Made by a program: the position numbers and the translations under genes. The notes beneath the pieces were generated by a model. It searched no databases and had not been told where the DNA came from. It saw nothing but the letters and a program-made list of their open reading frames with translations. From Megaustenia siamemsis (lineage: Eukaryota > Mollusca > Gastropoda > Stylommatophora > Ariophantidae): a stretch of 64,000 nt of DNA. Location: assembly GCA_032433765.1 (NCBI GenBank), contig JAVIAB010000059.1:55438103-55502102 (forward strand), given 5' to 3'. This document shows positions 54,470-64,000 of this stretch, in pieces. How positions within the stretch are numbered: position 1 is the stretch's first letter; every line of letters starts with the position of its first letter.

Positions 54470-56098
54470 ACTTAAGAATATTGTCACCACATTTTGTCAC
54501 ATTTCTCATCTAAGAAGGTTGTCACCAAAAACTTGTCACATTTCTCATTCAAGAATATTGTCACCAAAACGTGTCGCATTTCTCATCCAAGAAGATTGTC
54601 ACCAAAACTTGTCACATTTGTCATTCAAGAATATATATTCTCACCAAAACTTGTCACATTTCTCACCAAAGAATATTGTCACCACATTTTGGCACATTTT
54701 TCATTCAAGAATATTGTCACCAAAAACTTGTTACATTTGTCATTCAAGAATATATATTGTCACCAAAACTTGTCACATTTCTCATCCAAGAAGATTGTCA
54801 CCACATTTTGTCACATGTATCATCCAAGAAAATTGTCACCAAAAACTTGTCACATTTGTCATTCAAGAATATATATTCTCACCAAAATTTGTCACATTTC
54901 TCACTCAAAAATATTGTCACCACATTTTGGCACATTTCTCATTCAAGAATATTGTCACCAAAAACTTGTCACATTTGTCATTCAAGAATATATATTGTCA
55001 CCAAAACTTGTCACATTTCTCATCCAAGAAGATTGTCACCACATTTTGTCACATGTATCATCCAAGAAAATTGTCACCAAAAACTTGTCACATTTGTCAT
55101 TCAAGAATATATATTCTCACTAAAACTTGTCACATTTCTCACCCAAGAATATTGTCACCATATTTTGTCACATTTCTCATCCAAGTAGATTGTCGCCAAA
55201 AACTTGTCTCATTTCTCATCCAAGTAGATTGTCGCCAAAAACTTGTCACATTTCTCATTCAAGAATATTGTCACCAAAACTTGTCACATTTCTCATTCAA
55301 GAATATATATTCTCACCAAAACTTGTCACATTTCTCACCAAAGAATATTGTCACCACATTTTGGCACATTTTTCATTCAAGAATATTGTCACCAAAAACT
55401 TGTCACATTTGTCATTCAAGAATATATATTGTCACCAAAACTTGTCACATTTCTCATCCAAGAAGATTGTCACCACATTTTGTCACATGTATCATCCAAG
55501 AAAATTGTCACCAAAAACTTGTCACATTTGTCATTCAAGAATATATATTCTCACCAAAATTTGTCACATTTCTCACTCAAAAATATTGTCACCACATTTT
55601 GGCACATTTCTCATTCAAGAATATTGTCACCAAAAACTTGTCACATTTGTCATTCAAGAATATATATTGTCACCAAAACTTGTCACATTTCTCATCCAAG
55701 AAGATTGTCACCACATTTTGTCACATGTATCATCCAAGAAAATTGTCACCAAAAACTTGTCACATTTGTCATTCAAGAATATATATTCTCACTAAAACTT
55801 GTCACATTTCTCACCCAAGAATATTGTCACCATATTTTGTCACATTTCTCATCCAAGTAGATTGTCGCCAAAAACTTGTCTCATTTCTCATCCAAGTAGA
55901 TTGTCGCCAAAAACTTGTCACATTTCTCATTCAAGAATATTGTCACCAAAACTTGTCACATTTCTCATTCAAGAATATTGTCACCAAAACTTGTCACATT
56001 TCTCATCCAAAAAGATTGTCACCACATTTTGTCACATTTCTCATCCAAGAAGATTGTCACCAAAACGTGTCACATTTCTCATTCTTTGATATGTATCT
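54470..56098. repeat. ~37/38-bp minisatellite with 672-bp higher-order duplication
   Basis: About 43 copies of tcacatttctcattcaagaa + tattgtcaccaaaacttg with variants (accacattttg, atatatattc, aagtagattgtcgcc). The block from about 54600 to 55190 is repeated almost perfectly 672 bp downstream. The long plus-strand frame through the whole array is an artefact of stop-free units. Confidence 0.96.
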
Positions 56099-56707
56099 TC
56101 TTAAGAAGGTTTAATGCTCTAAATACTAAAAAACAACCAAACAATAATAAACAGAGACATATCATGATATTATGTAATGTCTCAAGCCTGAACCAATCAC
56201 AAGTAGGTACCCATTTAAATCTTGAGAAATGTAGCGTTTCCACCAACACATGTTGCACAAGTTGTAGCAGTGTAACTTAAATGCCACTCTAAGATACTAG
56301 CAAACAGCTGAGCTTGACTTTAGAAATCAATGCAACCATACGACGTGTGGGCCACGTTACATTCACTCTGCGACTAATGGAATTGTCTTTTAGTTTATCC
56401 ACTACATCGATGTAGAGGGCGTTTAAGTGGCGCAGGTGTGTTGCGCTGTTTAATTGACATTATTCGATCCAACACATTCTGAGTCCCGGACTTGCATTCC
56501 ATTTTGAGCCCTGTTCACCTGACAAGACTAGACTGGTTGGTCTGTTTCTATGGGTACCTCATTGAGGGTTATCTGCAAAGTTTTGGTTGACTAGTTATGA
56601 CACAAACGGTCAGCTATGAGTCACGGCAACTTTCAAACTTGATGTTGACAGGCATCTTTGTTCCAAGAATGAAAAGAACTATACGGGAGAGAAAACAATT
56701 GCATTTG
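56099..56707. other. Unique sequence
   Basis: Single-copy with near-balanced composition at 56330-56650. No gene is recognised. It is a possible regulatory sequence. Confidence 0.4.
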
Positions 56708-57197
56708 TGGAAGAACAAAGGTAGAAATAAATAGTTAACTATTAGTCGAAGAACAAAGGAAGAAGTAAATAGTTAATTATTTGTCGAAGAACAAAGGTAG
56801 AAATAAATAGTTAACTATTAGTCGAAGAACAAAGGTAGAAATAAATAGTTAACTATTAGACGAAGAACAAAGGAAGAAGTAAATAGTTAACTATTAGACG
56901 AAGAACAAAGGTAGAAATAAATAGTTAACTATTAGACGAAGAACAAAGGTAGAAATAAATAGTTAACTATTAGACGAAGAACAAAGGTAGAAGTAAATAG
57001 TTAACTATTAGACGAAGAACAAAGGTAGAAATAAATAGTTAACTATTAGACGAAGAACAAAGGTAGAAATAAATAGTTAACTATTAGACGAAGAACAAAG
57101 GTAGAAGTAAATAGTTAACTATTTGTCGAAGAACAAAAGAAGAAATAAATAGTTAACTATTTGTTGAAGAACAAAGGTAGAAATAAATAGTTAACTA
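56708..57197. repeat. 38-bp minisatellite
   Basis: About 13 copies of gaagaacaaaggtagaaat + aaatagttaactattagac. The palindromic core tagttaacta is in every unit. Variants include attagtc and atttgtc. Confidence 0.96.
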
Positions 57198-57596
57198 AAA
57201 ACAAAAAAGGCAACATTATGTAAACATAAGCAGCACAACAAACAGGAACGATAACCAATCTTGACAGACATTGAATATTGTCAAATTCGTTAATAACATC
57301 AGGCTTTGATTTAGCAATTACAGTAAATTATAGGACCTGGCGTCGTGGAAGTCGTGCCGACCCTTGCTGCAGGATCATTCCTGACAAGGATTGGGCCGAT
57401 TCGGGTCTTTTGTGGGAAATTGTTTTTGATGCTGGAACTGTGGGGAGCTTGATGGTGATGTTTTTGAGGTTATCCCTGATTTGTTATTAATTGGGTAATC
57501 GGTAAGGGGCGATAATGGCCGTGACAAGGAGTTACTTGTTAATAGTTTTATTATAGAATTCTATTGGAGATGTCAGTCCAGACACGACTAAACAAT
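57198..57596. other. Unique sequence, candidate conserved non-coding element
   Basis: The part 57270-57540 has TAAT-type sites (cgttaataacatc, agcaattacag, gttattaattggg) in otherwise balanced sequence. A plus-strand frame of about 70 codons (57278-57490) resembles nothing known. Regulatory function is only inferred. Confidence 0.35.
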
Positions 57597-57960
57597 GTAT
57601 TATCATCATCATGTGCCATACCGGTTGGCACAAGCGATCTTGTTCTTCCACTTGAACCCTACCCCTTGTCCTTTGTAGTCCAGTTCACTAACCACTAAGC
57701 TATCGCGGCTCTATTCTTTCCACAGTCTATCGTATACATTATGTTGTTGACTGTTTACCATGTCATTACACTAAGCTATCTAGTATTTTCTCTCTTTGTT
57801 GTCCGCGATCTCTCTTTCCCTGTATTTTGCCAGTTGTAATCAAGTATTTCAACTTCCTCTTCTCATGATGTGCCTGAAAATGTTGATTGTTTTTTTAAAT
57901 GTTTTTTAGGAGCTCCCTTTTTGTGCTGGCCGCCTCTTTGAGAATTTCATCTTGTTGTTA
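57597..57960 (-). mobile_element. RTE-B 3' fragment interrupted by a SINE-1 head
   Basis: In reverse: degraded RELLKNI and KKQSTFSG-type residues, MRRGS-WNT-like sequence and KDR..DRR..QR, ending at the tail (gatgatgata) near 57597. A SINE-1 head fragment sits at 57647-57715 within it. It matches the plus copy at 30008-30440. Confidence 0.82.
57647..57715 (-). mobile_element. SINE-1 head-only fragment
   Basis: In reverse only the tRNA-like head is present: gagccgcgatagcttagtgg, ccaggac-type spacer and B-box agggttcaagt. The body is absent. Short flanking similarity (ttcttccac and ttctttccac) may be a target duplication. Confidence 0.8.
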
Positions 57961-58655
57961 TTATTGTGCACAAGTATTTTACGCGTTGCACTTCCTATCT
58001 GTCCTGTTTAATTTTAACCTGCTTGCTGGTCATAATTGCTTCTTTGATACGCCTATTACTTTTGTTTTCTTACTATTCAGACTGAGACATTTCTTAAACA
58101 AAATATATAGCAAAGGAAAACCATCTCTCTCAGAATGAAGATCAGATTATTACGAATACTAGTGGCATCTGCATTTATTATACGCCTCCGATACATTCAC
58201 ACTTACTCCTGATCATAACAATAAATACAGATTCAGGAAATGAGATGGTATCGAGCGGTCTTGTTCATTTCTTATATAGACCACGTGTCCAATGAGGAAG
58301 TAAGCAGCACAGTTGAAAGATCCACAGAAACAAGTTTCGACTTCAGGTCAATTAAGAATACAGCAATGACGTGAATGTTACAAGATCTACTGGTCTTGCA
58401 AAGACCACTTTGTACAGCACCTGGGGACAGAAGACTCAGCTGACAATGAAAGTAGTGGGAAGACAACGTCAGACATTTGACAGGATTGCACTTCTAGATA
58501 TCATAGAAGTTAGTTCATAACCTTGAAGGTTCGAGACCAAATGTGAAGTGCGCCAATGACTTTCTTGTTTGTGAGCAAAGAAACACTGTTTTGTGTTAAC
58601 TGAAATGATCAACAAAACGTGACTGTGTTGTTACATTAACGTTTAATTCCAATTT
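57961..58655. other. Unique sequence
   Basis: No gene or repeat recognised. Confidence 0.4.
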
Positions 58656-58980
58656 TATCAACGTCAATGTTCAACTTAAATGGTTGGGCCACCTTGTCAG
58701 AATGAATCCTCACCAACCACCATCAAGGGCGTTCTTCTCGAGAATGCATGGGAAAAGACCAAGAGGTAGACCCAGAAAAAGACGGATAGATGCAGTGACA
58801 GTGACATGTAACAACAAAGGAAAATCACTAATTCAGACAATTCGAGCAGCTCAAAAACGACAACTACCACGACACCTTTTAGGTATTAGTGAAAAGAGAA
58901 AAGTAGAAGAGAAGAATGTTCAACACAGTGGCAAAAGAAAACAAAGAAGACCAAAAGAAACTCTTAGAAGAACATAAGAA
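58656..58980 (+). pseudogene. Non-LTR C-terminal fragments, family H followed by family C-like
   Basis: Frame 58660-58977 reads LKWLGHLVRMNPHQPPSRAF and HGKRPRGRPRKRRIDAV, a WLGHLVRM...GKRPRGRPR end of one non-LTR family. It then gives HSGKRKQRRPKETLRRT, which matches the family-C GKRKRGRPRETLRRT. Two different element ends appear fused in one open frame of about 98 codons. No start or upstream reverse transcriptase is present. Confidence 0.65.
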
Positions 58981-59420
58981 TAGAAGAAGACTAGAAGAGG
59001 AATAGAAGAAGAATAGAGAAGGCTCAAAGATGGGTTTCATGACAAAACAGGACCAACAGACCTAGTATTGAATTGCCAGACATAAAAAGCTATCTTTTTC
59101 TGTCCTTTTTAGTGTTTCCGACATAAAACTAAGTGTTCAACATTGTTAGTTATTTGTTGAACTGAACTATTATACAGCCAATTTTATCAACATAATTGTT
59201 TCTGTTTGTCCACGCGACTCTATTATCAACACTGAACATTAAATCCACTTGACTGTTTATCAACTTGACTGCTAAATCCACTTGGCTGTTTCTTTCATTT
59301 CATATTCCAACGACTGTTCTCTCTCTTGACACAATGATCCCTTTAGCAAAGCTTCCTTAAGATGTCGTTACCACATCGTTAAATTACTACATTACGCCCC
59401 TGAATGTGTTATTCATACAC
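58981..59420. other. Unique sequence
   Basis: Begins with an A/G-rich stretch of gaagaa-type repeats (58970-59020). No gene is seen. Confidence 0.4.
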
Positions 59421-59850
59421 TTCCGGCCATCTTCTTAGAGGCAAAACGGAATTGGAATCAAAAGCCCCCAGAGACGGGGAAACCCAATAGGGCATAGAGG
59501 CTTTCATGAATAAATTAATGGCCTATCAAGATGGACGAAAGCTAGAGTCTGTTTTACTCAACATGGCTGCCAGCAGGGGCAGAGAATTGGTGCCATGTTA
59601 TTAAACGCACGAGGGGCCAGAGGCCAGGGGAGGTGATTCAGGGGTCCAGTGTAGTGGTGAGAGTTCTTGAAAACCTGTCATTCCTTCTAGAGAGGTCATT
59701 GTTTCTGAGAGGGGACGCACCGGACCTCGACGAACCTGGCAGATTGCGTAAAGATGGCGACGCTTGATAAAGGAGGCTTAACCCAATCTGTTTGATCAAA
59801 GACAAGTTATAGGCCTTTAATGAAGTCTTTGACAGGCTGGAAGAAGTGTC
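59421..59850. other. Candidate conserved non-coding element
   Basis: GC-balanced single-copy block with homeobox-type sites (gaataaattaatggcc), a TCF/LEF-like ttgatcaaagac, YY1-like caagatgg and aacatggctgcc, and purine-rich ggggccagaggccagggga. No open frame of note. The role is inferred only from motif density and proximity to the BarH-like gene. Confidence 0.4.
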
Positions 59851-60580
59851 TTATTTTGGACACGGCATAATGACACTGGAAAACGTTTCATCTGAGCAGT
59901 GAAGTATGCAATGAAGGAATGACATCTCATGCATTTGCGATGACTGTCGTGCGTTGGGATTCGCTGTGAGAAGCTTTTTAGCAAATTTGTCTTTAGCGTT
60001 CATTTTACTGACGCTAATGGAGGACTGCATAGAGCCAAACACACACACACATAAAGCCATTACAAAGAAAAGATAATATATTTGGGTTTTCTTCTTATTT
60101 CGTGATTTGGTTTAATTTTCTCGCCCGATATTTTGATAAGCTGATTTAAGAAGACACATTTGAAGATCTTGTGAAATGTCGGTGAGAATGAGTGATTAAT
60201 GTGGGTCCAAGTGAGAAGCACTCAGTTTTTGAAGTGTTCCGAATATTTGCAAATCTATATTTACTTAATGAATGGTATTTAATAGCTCATTATTATTATT
60301 TTGTGACACTGCAAAAATATTCTTTTTTTCTTCTTCTGCTGTTGTTTTATTCATCTTGTTTTCTTCATAATGTTCTTTACTTTATTTTCTTAGTATCACT
60401 AGCTTTCTTTTTTCTTCCTCTCATCTGTTGTTTCTTTCTTCTTTCGTCTCGTATATTCTCTTATATTTTCTCACAGTCGTCTTAAAATTTTTGCTTTTTT
60501 TTTTCCTCTATAAATTTCTTATTCTACTTTTTTTTTGTTACTCTTCTTCTTATTTACCATTCATTGTCCTCGTTCTTCAT
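59851..60580. other. Unique sequence turning T-rich
   Basis: No gene is recognised. From 60300 the plus strand is strongly T-rich (tttttcttcttc). The frame there is low-complexity. Confidence 0.4.
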
Positions 60581-60846
60581 TGGGAGCCGCGATAGCTCAG
60601 TGGTTAGTGAACTGGACTACCAAGGACAAGGGGTAGGGTTCGATCCTAACCGACGGCTTCCGGTTCACCCAGCCTTAGATGGGTACCGGATTTTTTTTCT
60701 GGGAAAGTAAAGCGGCACGGGCGTAATACCGACCACATTACCCCAAAAATCATGTGCTGAAGGTCTGTAAAATTTATGGTCACTAACACCATATTCCCTA
60801 TACGCCACTTGGCGTGACGGGAGTACTTTACTTTTTTTTTTTTACT
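60581..60846 (+). mobile_element. SINE-1 copy with 11-bp TSD
   Basis: Head gagccgcgatagctcagtgg, B-box gggttcgatcct, regular body, hairpin acgccacttggcgtgacggg and a tail tactttactttttttttttt. The duplication tcgttcttcat is at 60570-60580 and 60847-60857. It has very few changes from the other copies and looks young. Confidence 0.95.
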
Positions 60847-60857
60847 TCGTTCTTCAT

Positions 60858-61066
60858 ATTTCTCCCCTTCTCTTTCTTATCTTCTTCTTCTTTTACTTCC
60901 TCTTTGTTAAACTTTGAACAAATACATGTATTTTTCATATCAATCTTTGTATTCTTTTATTTTTCTTCTTTTTTTGTTTTGTGTTTTGAACAAATATTTG
61001 TATTATTAATCTCCCTTCTTTATACCTTTTTTTCCTTCTACGAAATTGTCTTCATCGAGTCCATCC

Positions 61067-61067
<1 letters not shown>
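60858..61067. other. T-rich sequence
   Basis: Low-complexity T/C-rich stretch continuing the region left of the SINE. Confidence 0.4.
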
Positions 61068-61104
<37 letters not shown>

Positions 61105-61105
61105 G
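61068..61105. repeat. (ATC)n microsatellite and 90-bp direct duplication
   Basis: About 12 atc triplets. The following segment (gaattcttccgccacagatt..ttgtcttct) recurs about 80 bp on (61194-61222) after a second short (atc)n at 61170-61187, so a unit of microsatellite plus unique sequence has been duplicated. Confidence 0.85.
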
Positions 61106-61438
61106 ATCATCAACGAATTCTTCCGCCACAGATTCGTTGTCTTCTTGAGAACTTCGTCGTTCACGAACTATCATCATCATCATCATAATCATAGAATTCT
61201 TCCGCAAGAGATCCATTGTCTTCTATATACATTTCTATGGCCATGCAACACCGTTCTTAACTGTCATTCAACTGTCCACGATCAACTTCGATATGAGCTT
61301 CACATATTTTTGAAGAAATAATTTTCACGTTTGCATTGATAACAATAGTTTGTGTAATAATTTGTATTGTTTAATTCTTATTGTGCAGCTCACAACTGCC
61401 ATGAAGACGTAATATCGTCCCCAGGTGCTAGTTGTTTA

Positions 61439-61692
61439 GCCGCGATAGCTCAGTGGTTAGTGCACTGGACTACAAAGGGCAAGAGGTAAGGTTCGATCCT
61501 GATCGACGTCTGCCGAGTTAAGCCAGACTCAAATGCGTACCGGATTCTTTTCTGGGAATGTAAAGCGGCAGGGGCGTAACACCGGCCACATTACCTCAAA
61601 AAACATGTGCCGAAGATCTGTAAAAAAAATGTTGCTCACTAACACCATGTTCCCTAAACGGTATTTGGTATGACTGGGCTTTTTACTTTAGC
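61439..61692 (+). mobile_element. Diverged SINE-1 subfamily copy
   Basis: Head agccgcgatagctcagtgg, B-box aaggttcgatcctg, body with several shared changes, and an eroded hairpin (aaacggtatttggtatgac). Flanking (c/t)agttgttt at about 61431-61438 and 61693-61700 is a probable short target duplication. Confidence 0.85.
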
Positions 61693-61884
61693 TTGCCAGT
61701 TGTTTGTCTGCACTCAGCTCACGACTAATGGAATCTCTATCGTCCGCCCTTAAAATGACTTTTTGTCGGTGTCGATATATTGTACTGTCATTTAATCTGA
61801 ACCTTTCGACCAAGTACATCCGACTTCAGCAAAGCATTTTTTTAAATACCACATTGCATTTTCTCACAGACCCTAGTCGTTTAG

Positions 61885-62135
61885 CTGGACAGGTTATGTT
61901 AACCGGACTGGGCAGGTTAGCTGGACTGGACAGGTTAGCCGGACTGGGCATGTTAGCTGGACTGGGCACGTTAGCTGGACTGGACAGGTTAGCTGAACTG
62001 GGCATTTTAGCCGGTGTGGGCATGTTAGTCAGACTGGGTAGGTTAATCGGACTGGACAGGTTAGCCGGGCTTATCAGGTTAGCCGGACTGGACAGGTTAG
62101 CCGGACTGGGCATGTTAGTCAAACTGGGCATGTTA
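61885..62135. repeat. 18-bp minisatellite
   Basis: About 14 copies of ggttagc(t/c)ggactgg(a/g)ca. Open frames on both strands (GRLAGLD and SSPANL types) come from the 18-bp period. Confidence 0.93.
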
Positions 62136-62204
62136 ATCTGTTACTAGGAGCACGCTGAAGAGGTAGAGTAAGATCTGGAAGATTCTGGTTCACAGGTCCG
62201 GGTA

Positions 62205-62752
62205 AACGTCGTTAGCTATGAACATTTTATCATGTTGAAACACGTCGCTAGCTACGAACATTTTATCATGTTGAAACACGTCGCTAGCTACGAACATTTT
62301 ATCATGTTGAAACACGTCGCTAGCTATGAACATTTTATCATGTTGAAACACGTCGCTAGCTATGAACATTTTATCATGTTGAAACACGTCGTTAGCTATG
62401 AACATTTTATCATGTTGAAACACGTCGCTAGCTATGAACATTTTATCATGTTGAAACACGTCGCTAGCTACGAACATTTTATCATGTTGAAACACGTCGT
62501 TAGCTATGAACATTTTATCATGTTGAAACACGTCGCTAGCTACGAACATTTTATCATGTTGAAACACGTCGCTAGCTACGAACATTTTATCATGTTGAAA
62601 CACGTCGCTAGCTATGAACATTTTATCATGTTCAAACACGTCGCTAGCTATGAACATTTTATCATGTTCAAACACGTCGCTAGCTATGAACATTTTATCA
62701 TGTTCAAACACGTCGCTAGCTATGAACATTTTATCATGTTCAAACACGTCGT
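62205..62752. repeat. 36-bp minisatellite
   Basis: About 15 copies of gctagcta(t/c)gaacatttta + tcatgtt(g/c)aaacacgtc. The last four copies have ttcaaac instead of ttgaaac. The 12-codon period keeps frames open on both strands (HVASYEHFIMLK and DVFQHDKMFIAS), but there is no exon or start context. Confidence 0.96.
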
Positions 62753-63236
62753 TGACAGGCGCATTGCCTCCAACAGGTAATTAAAACTCACGACCCTGTC
62801 AAATACCATCATCAGTAAAATAATAGCTTAACCGTTAAGTGTTATGTCGTTTATCTTTATAAATTTGTTCCCGTCCATGTTTTTAAAATGTAGATATCCA
62901 TTTACAAACTGCACCTAATAATCCGCCAGTTCTCAAAGTTAAATGTGGGTGTTAAAATCATGAAATTGAATAGCACGACAGGGGGAATCAGAATTGAAGA
63001 ACAGGAGTGAAAACCCAGTAACAATGCAACGTTAATACTAAACTTATTCATGCTGAATTGTACGGGTTATCCATATTCTGTGCAGTTCTTTTCGCTGTAA
63101 AGTTTAAACAACCGAGTTTGCTATTATTGTCAAGTTTTCCTTACACGTTTATCTATAAGCATATATTTATATGAGTGTGTGTGTGTGTGTGTGTGTAAAT
63201 GGTAGACATATTGCCTTGTTATATGTGGTATATTGT
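62753..63236. other. Unique sequence
   Basis: AT-rich, with a (TG)n run at 63176-63197. No gene is seen. Confidence 0.4.
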
Positions 63237-63685
63237 GTTAGAAGAGTTCTGAAATGCTATGTAGAGTCAGTCTTAACATATGGATGTGAATAATGGACAA
63301 TAGGACAACAAACAAGAAAATCACTGGAGTCGGTAGAAATGTGGCTTTACAGAAGAATGTTGAGAATACCATGGACAGCTAAGAAAAGTGATGAAAACGT
63401 TCTGAAAGAGGCCAAAGCAAAAAGAGAGATAATTTCCAATATTAGAAAGAAACAATTATCATTTTTTGGCCACGTAATGAGAAGAGAACAACTAGAATAT
63501 ATTGTAAAAACTGGGAAAATTGAGGGACGGAGAGATAGAGGAAAGCAAAGAGAAAAAATACCAGACAGCTTAAGAGAGTGGCTTGGCAGAAAGTCAACAA
63601 CAGAAATGATAAATAATTGTCGAGATCGAAAGTTGTGGAGAGACATGATCACCTACGCCAGCAGGCCCGGTATTTGATGATGATA
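63237..63685 (+). mobile_element. RTE-A 3' part, best-preserved copy
   Basis: After an in-frame stop near 63294 (CE-stop-TIGQQTRK), the frame runs without a break from MWLYRRMLRIPWTAKKSDEN through KEAKAKREIISNIRKKQLSF, FGHVMRREQLEYIVKTGKIE and REKIPDSLREWLGRKSTTEM to LWRDMITYASRPGI-stop, then gatgatatgg. It serves as the reference for identifying the other RTE-A fragments. The reverse transcriptase palm and endonuclease are absent. Confidence 0.93.
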
Positions 63686-63867
63686 TGGTGTTAGAGTTTG
63701 TATTTTTTACTTGATAATCGGCAGATTCATGCATCTTCAACACCAAGGTTTAGTACTTCATGTTCACTAAATAAATTATCCGGTGATTATTTTAAAATAT
63801 TTGAGTGAATGATAACTTCCAAATTTCAGCAAAACATTATGAAACTTACACAAAAATGACATAAACA

Positions 63868-63990
63868 GAACTGGAGTTGTCAGTCGCTGGACACTGCGGG
63901 ACTTGCTGAGGAGGGGATCTGAGCACCTATGGACATGGTCGGTGTACAATGATGGTGACCCGCAAAAAACTCAATAACTTAAACATTAAA
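63868..63990 (+). repeat. Dispersed repeat R5, plus copy
   Basis: The sequence cgctggacactgcggg, gctgaggaggggatctgagc, acctatggacatgg and ggtgacccgcaaaa matches the minus-strand copy at 40066-40182. The copy continues to or beyond the window edge. Confidence 0.75.
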
Positions 63991-64000
63991 TCTTTTCGTT

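Noticed and set aside
54465..56114. A 549-codon plus-strand frame with several overlapping shorter ones
   Set aside because: It lies entirely in a tandem array. All three plus frames are open because the unit has no stops, so it is not evidence of coding.
57278..57490. A 70-codon plus-strand frame
   Set aside because: It matches no known family and overlaps clustered TAAT sites. A regulatory element seems more likely than a gene, though neither is proven.
60814..61188. Frames rich in Phe/Ser/His in the T-rich region
   Set aside because: Low-complexity translation of T/C runs and an (atc)n microsatellite.

Overview
This is eukaryotic, non-coding-rich DNA, most likely from a lophotrochozoan and probably a mollusc. 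That taxon is an inference from the mix of tRNA-derived SINEs, RTE-like non-LTR retrotransposons and very abundant minisatellites. No species can be named from the sequence. There is no operon-like gene packing, ribosome-binding-site pattern or prokaryotic gene. Long open frames inside the tandem arrays are by-products of repeat periods divisible by three, or of stop-free units, and are not annotated as genes.

Only one host protein-coding feature is convincing. It is the terminal exon of a BarH-like (BARHL-class) homeobox gene on the minus strand at 26074..26335. It starts at a clean splice acceptor inside the homeodomain and runs through the conserved Bar-class C-terminal region to a stop. 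No upstream exon was found, so the preceding intron probably extends over much or all of the window to the right (more than 37 kb). Several GC-richer unique islands could be regulatory elements of this locus, but that is a hypothesis.

The rest is repeats. By my hand sum, tandem arrays cover about 25 kb, near 40 percent of the window. Their periods are 37 bp (1-2137), 52 bp (3.6-5.4 kb), 36/37 bp (5.7-7.0 kb), 12 bp (11.0-13.8 kb), 25/27 bp (15.4-16.1 kb), a 15/30/44-bp series (16.3-17.8 kb), 45 bp (25 kb), 30 bp (26.4 kb), 24 bp (28-29 kb), 45 bp (29.1 kb), 77 bp (31.5-32.5 kb), 39 bp (33-35 kb), 38 bp (38-39.5 kb), 13 bp (44.4-45.1 kb), 62 bp and 31 bp (50.4-54.2 kb), about 37/38 bp (54.5-56.1 kb), 38 bp (56.7 kb), 18 bp (61.9 kb) and 36 bp (62.2-62.7 kb).

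Interspersed repeats comprise several SINE families and at least eight non-LTR retrotransposon 3'-end families. The SINEs are SINE-1 (about 254 bp), SINE-2 (about 324 bp or more, with an 11-bp tail repeat), SINE-3, SINE-4 and stray tRNA-like heads. The retrotransposon groups are called RTE-A, RTE-B and C to H here, plus an RNase H fragment. Many copies have visible target-site duplications, and nested insertions give a relative chronology. The clearest is a family-C element with a 13-bp duplication inside an RTE-A copy.

The most notable observations are the BarH-like exon, a SINE-3 that appears to have expanded internally into two satellites (50.4-54.3 kb), near-identical higher-order duplications in two arrays (899 bp and 672 bp), a hierarchical minisatellite built from a 15-mer, an inverted pair of element tails with a hammerhead-like core motif, and two SINE families sharing the same 3' terminal motif.
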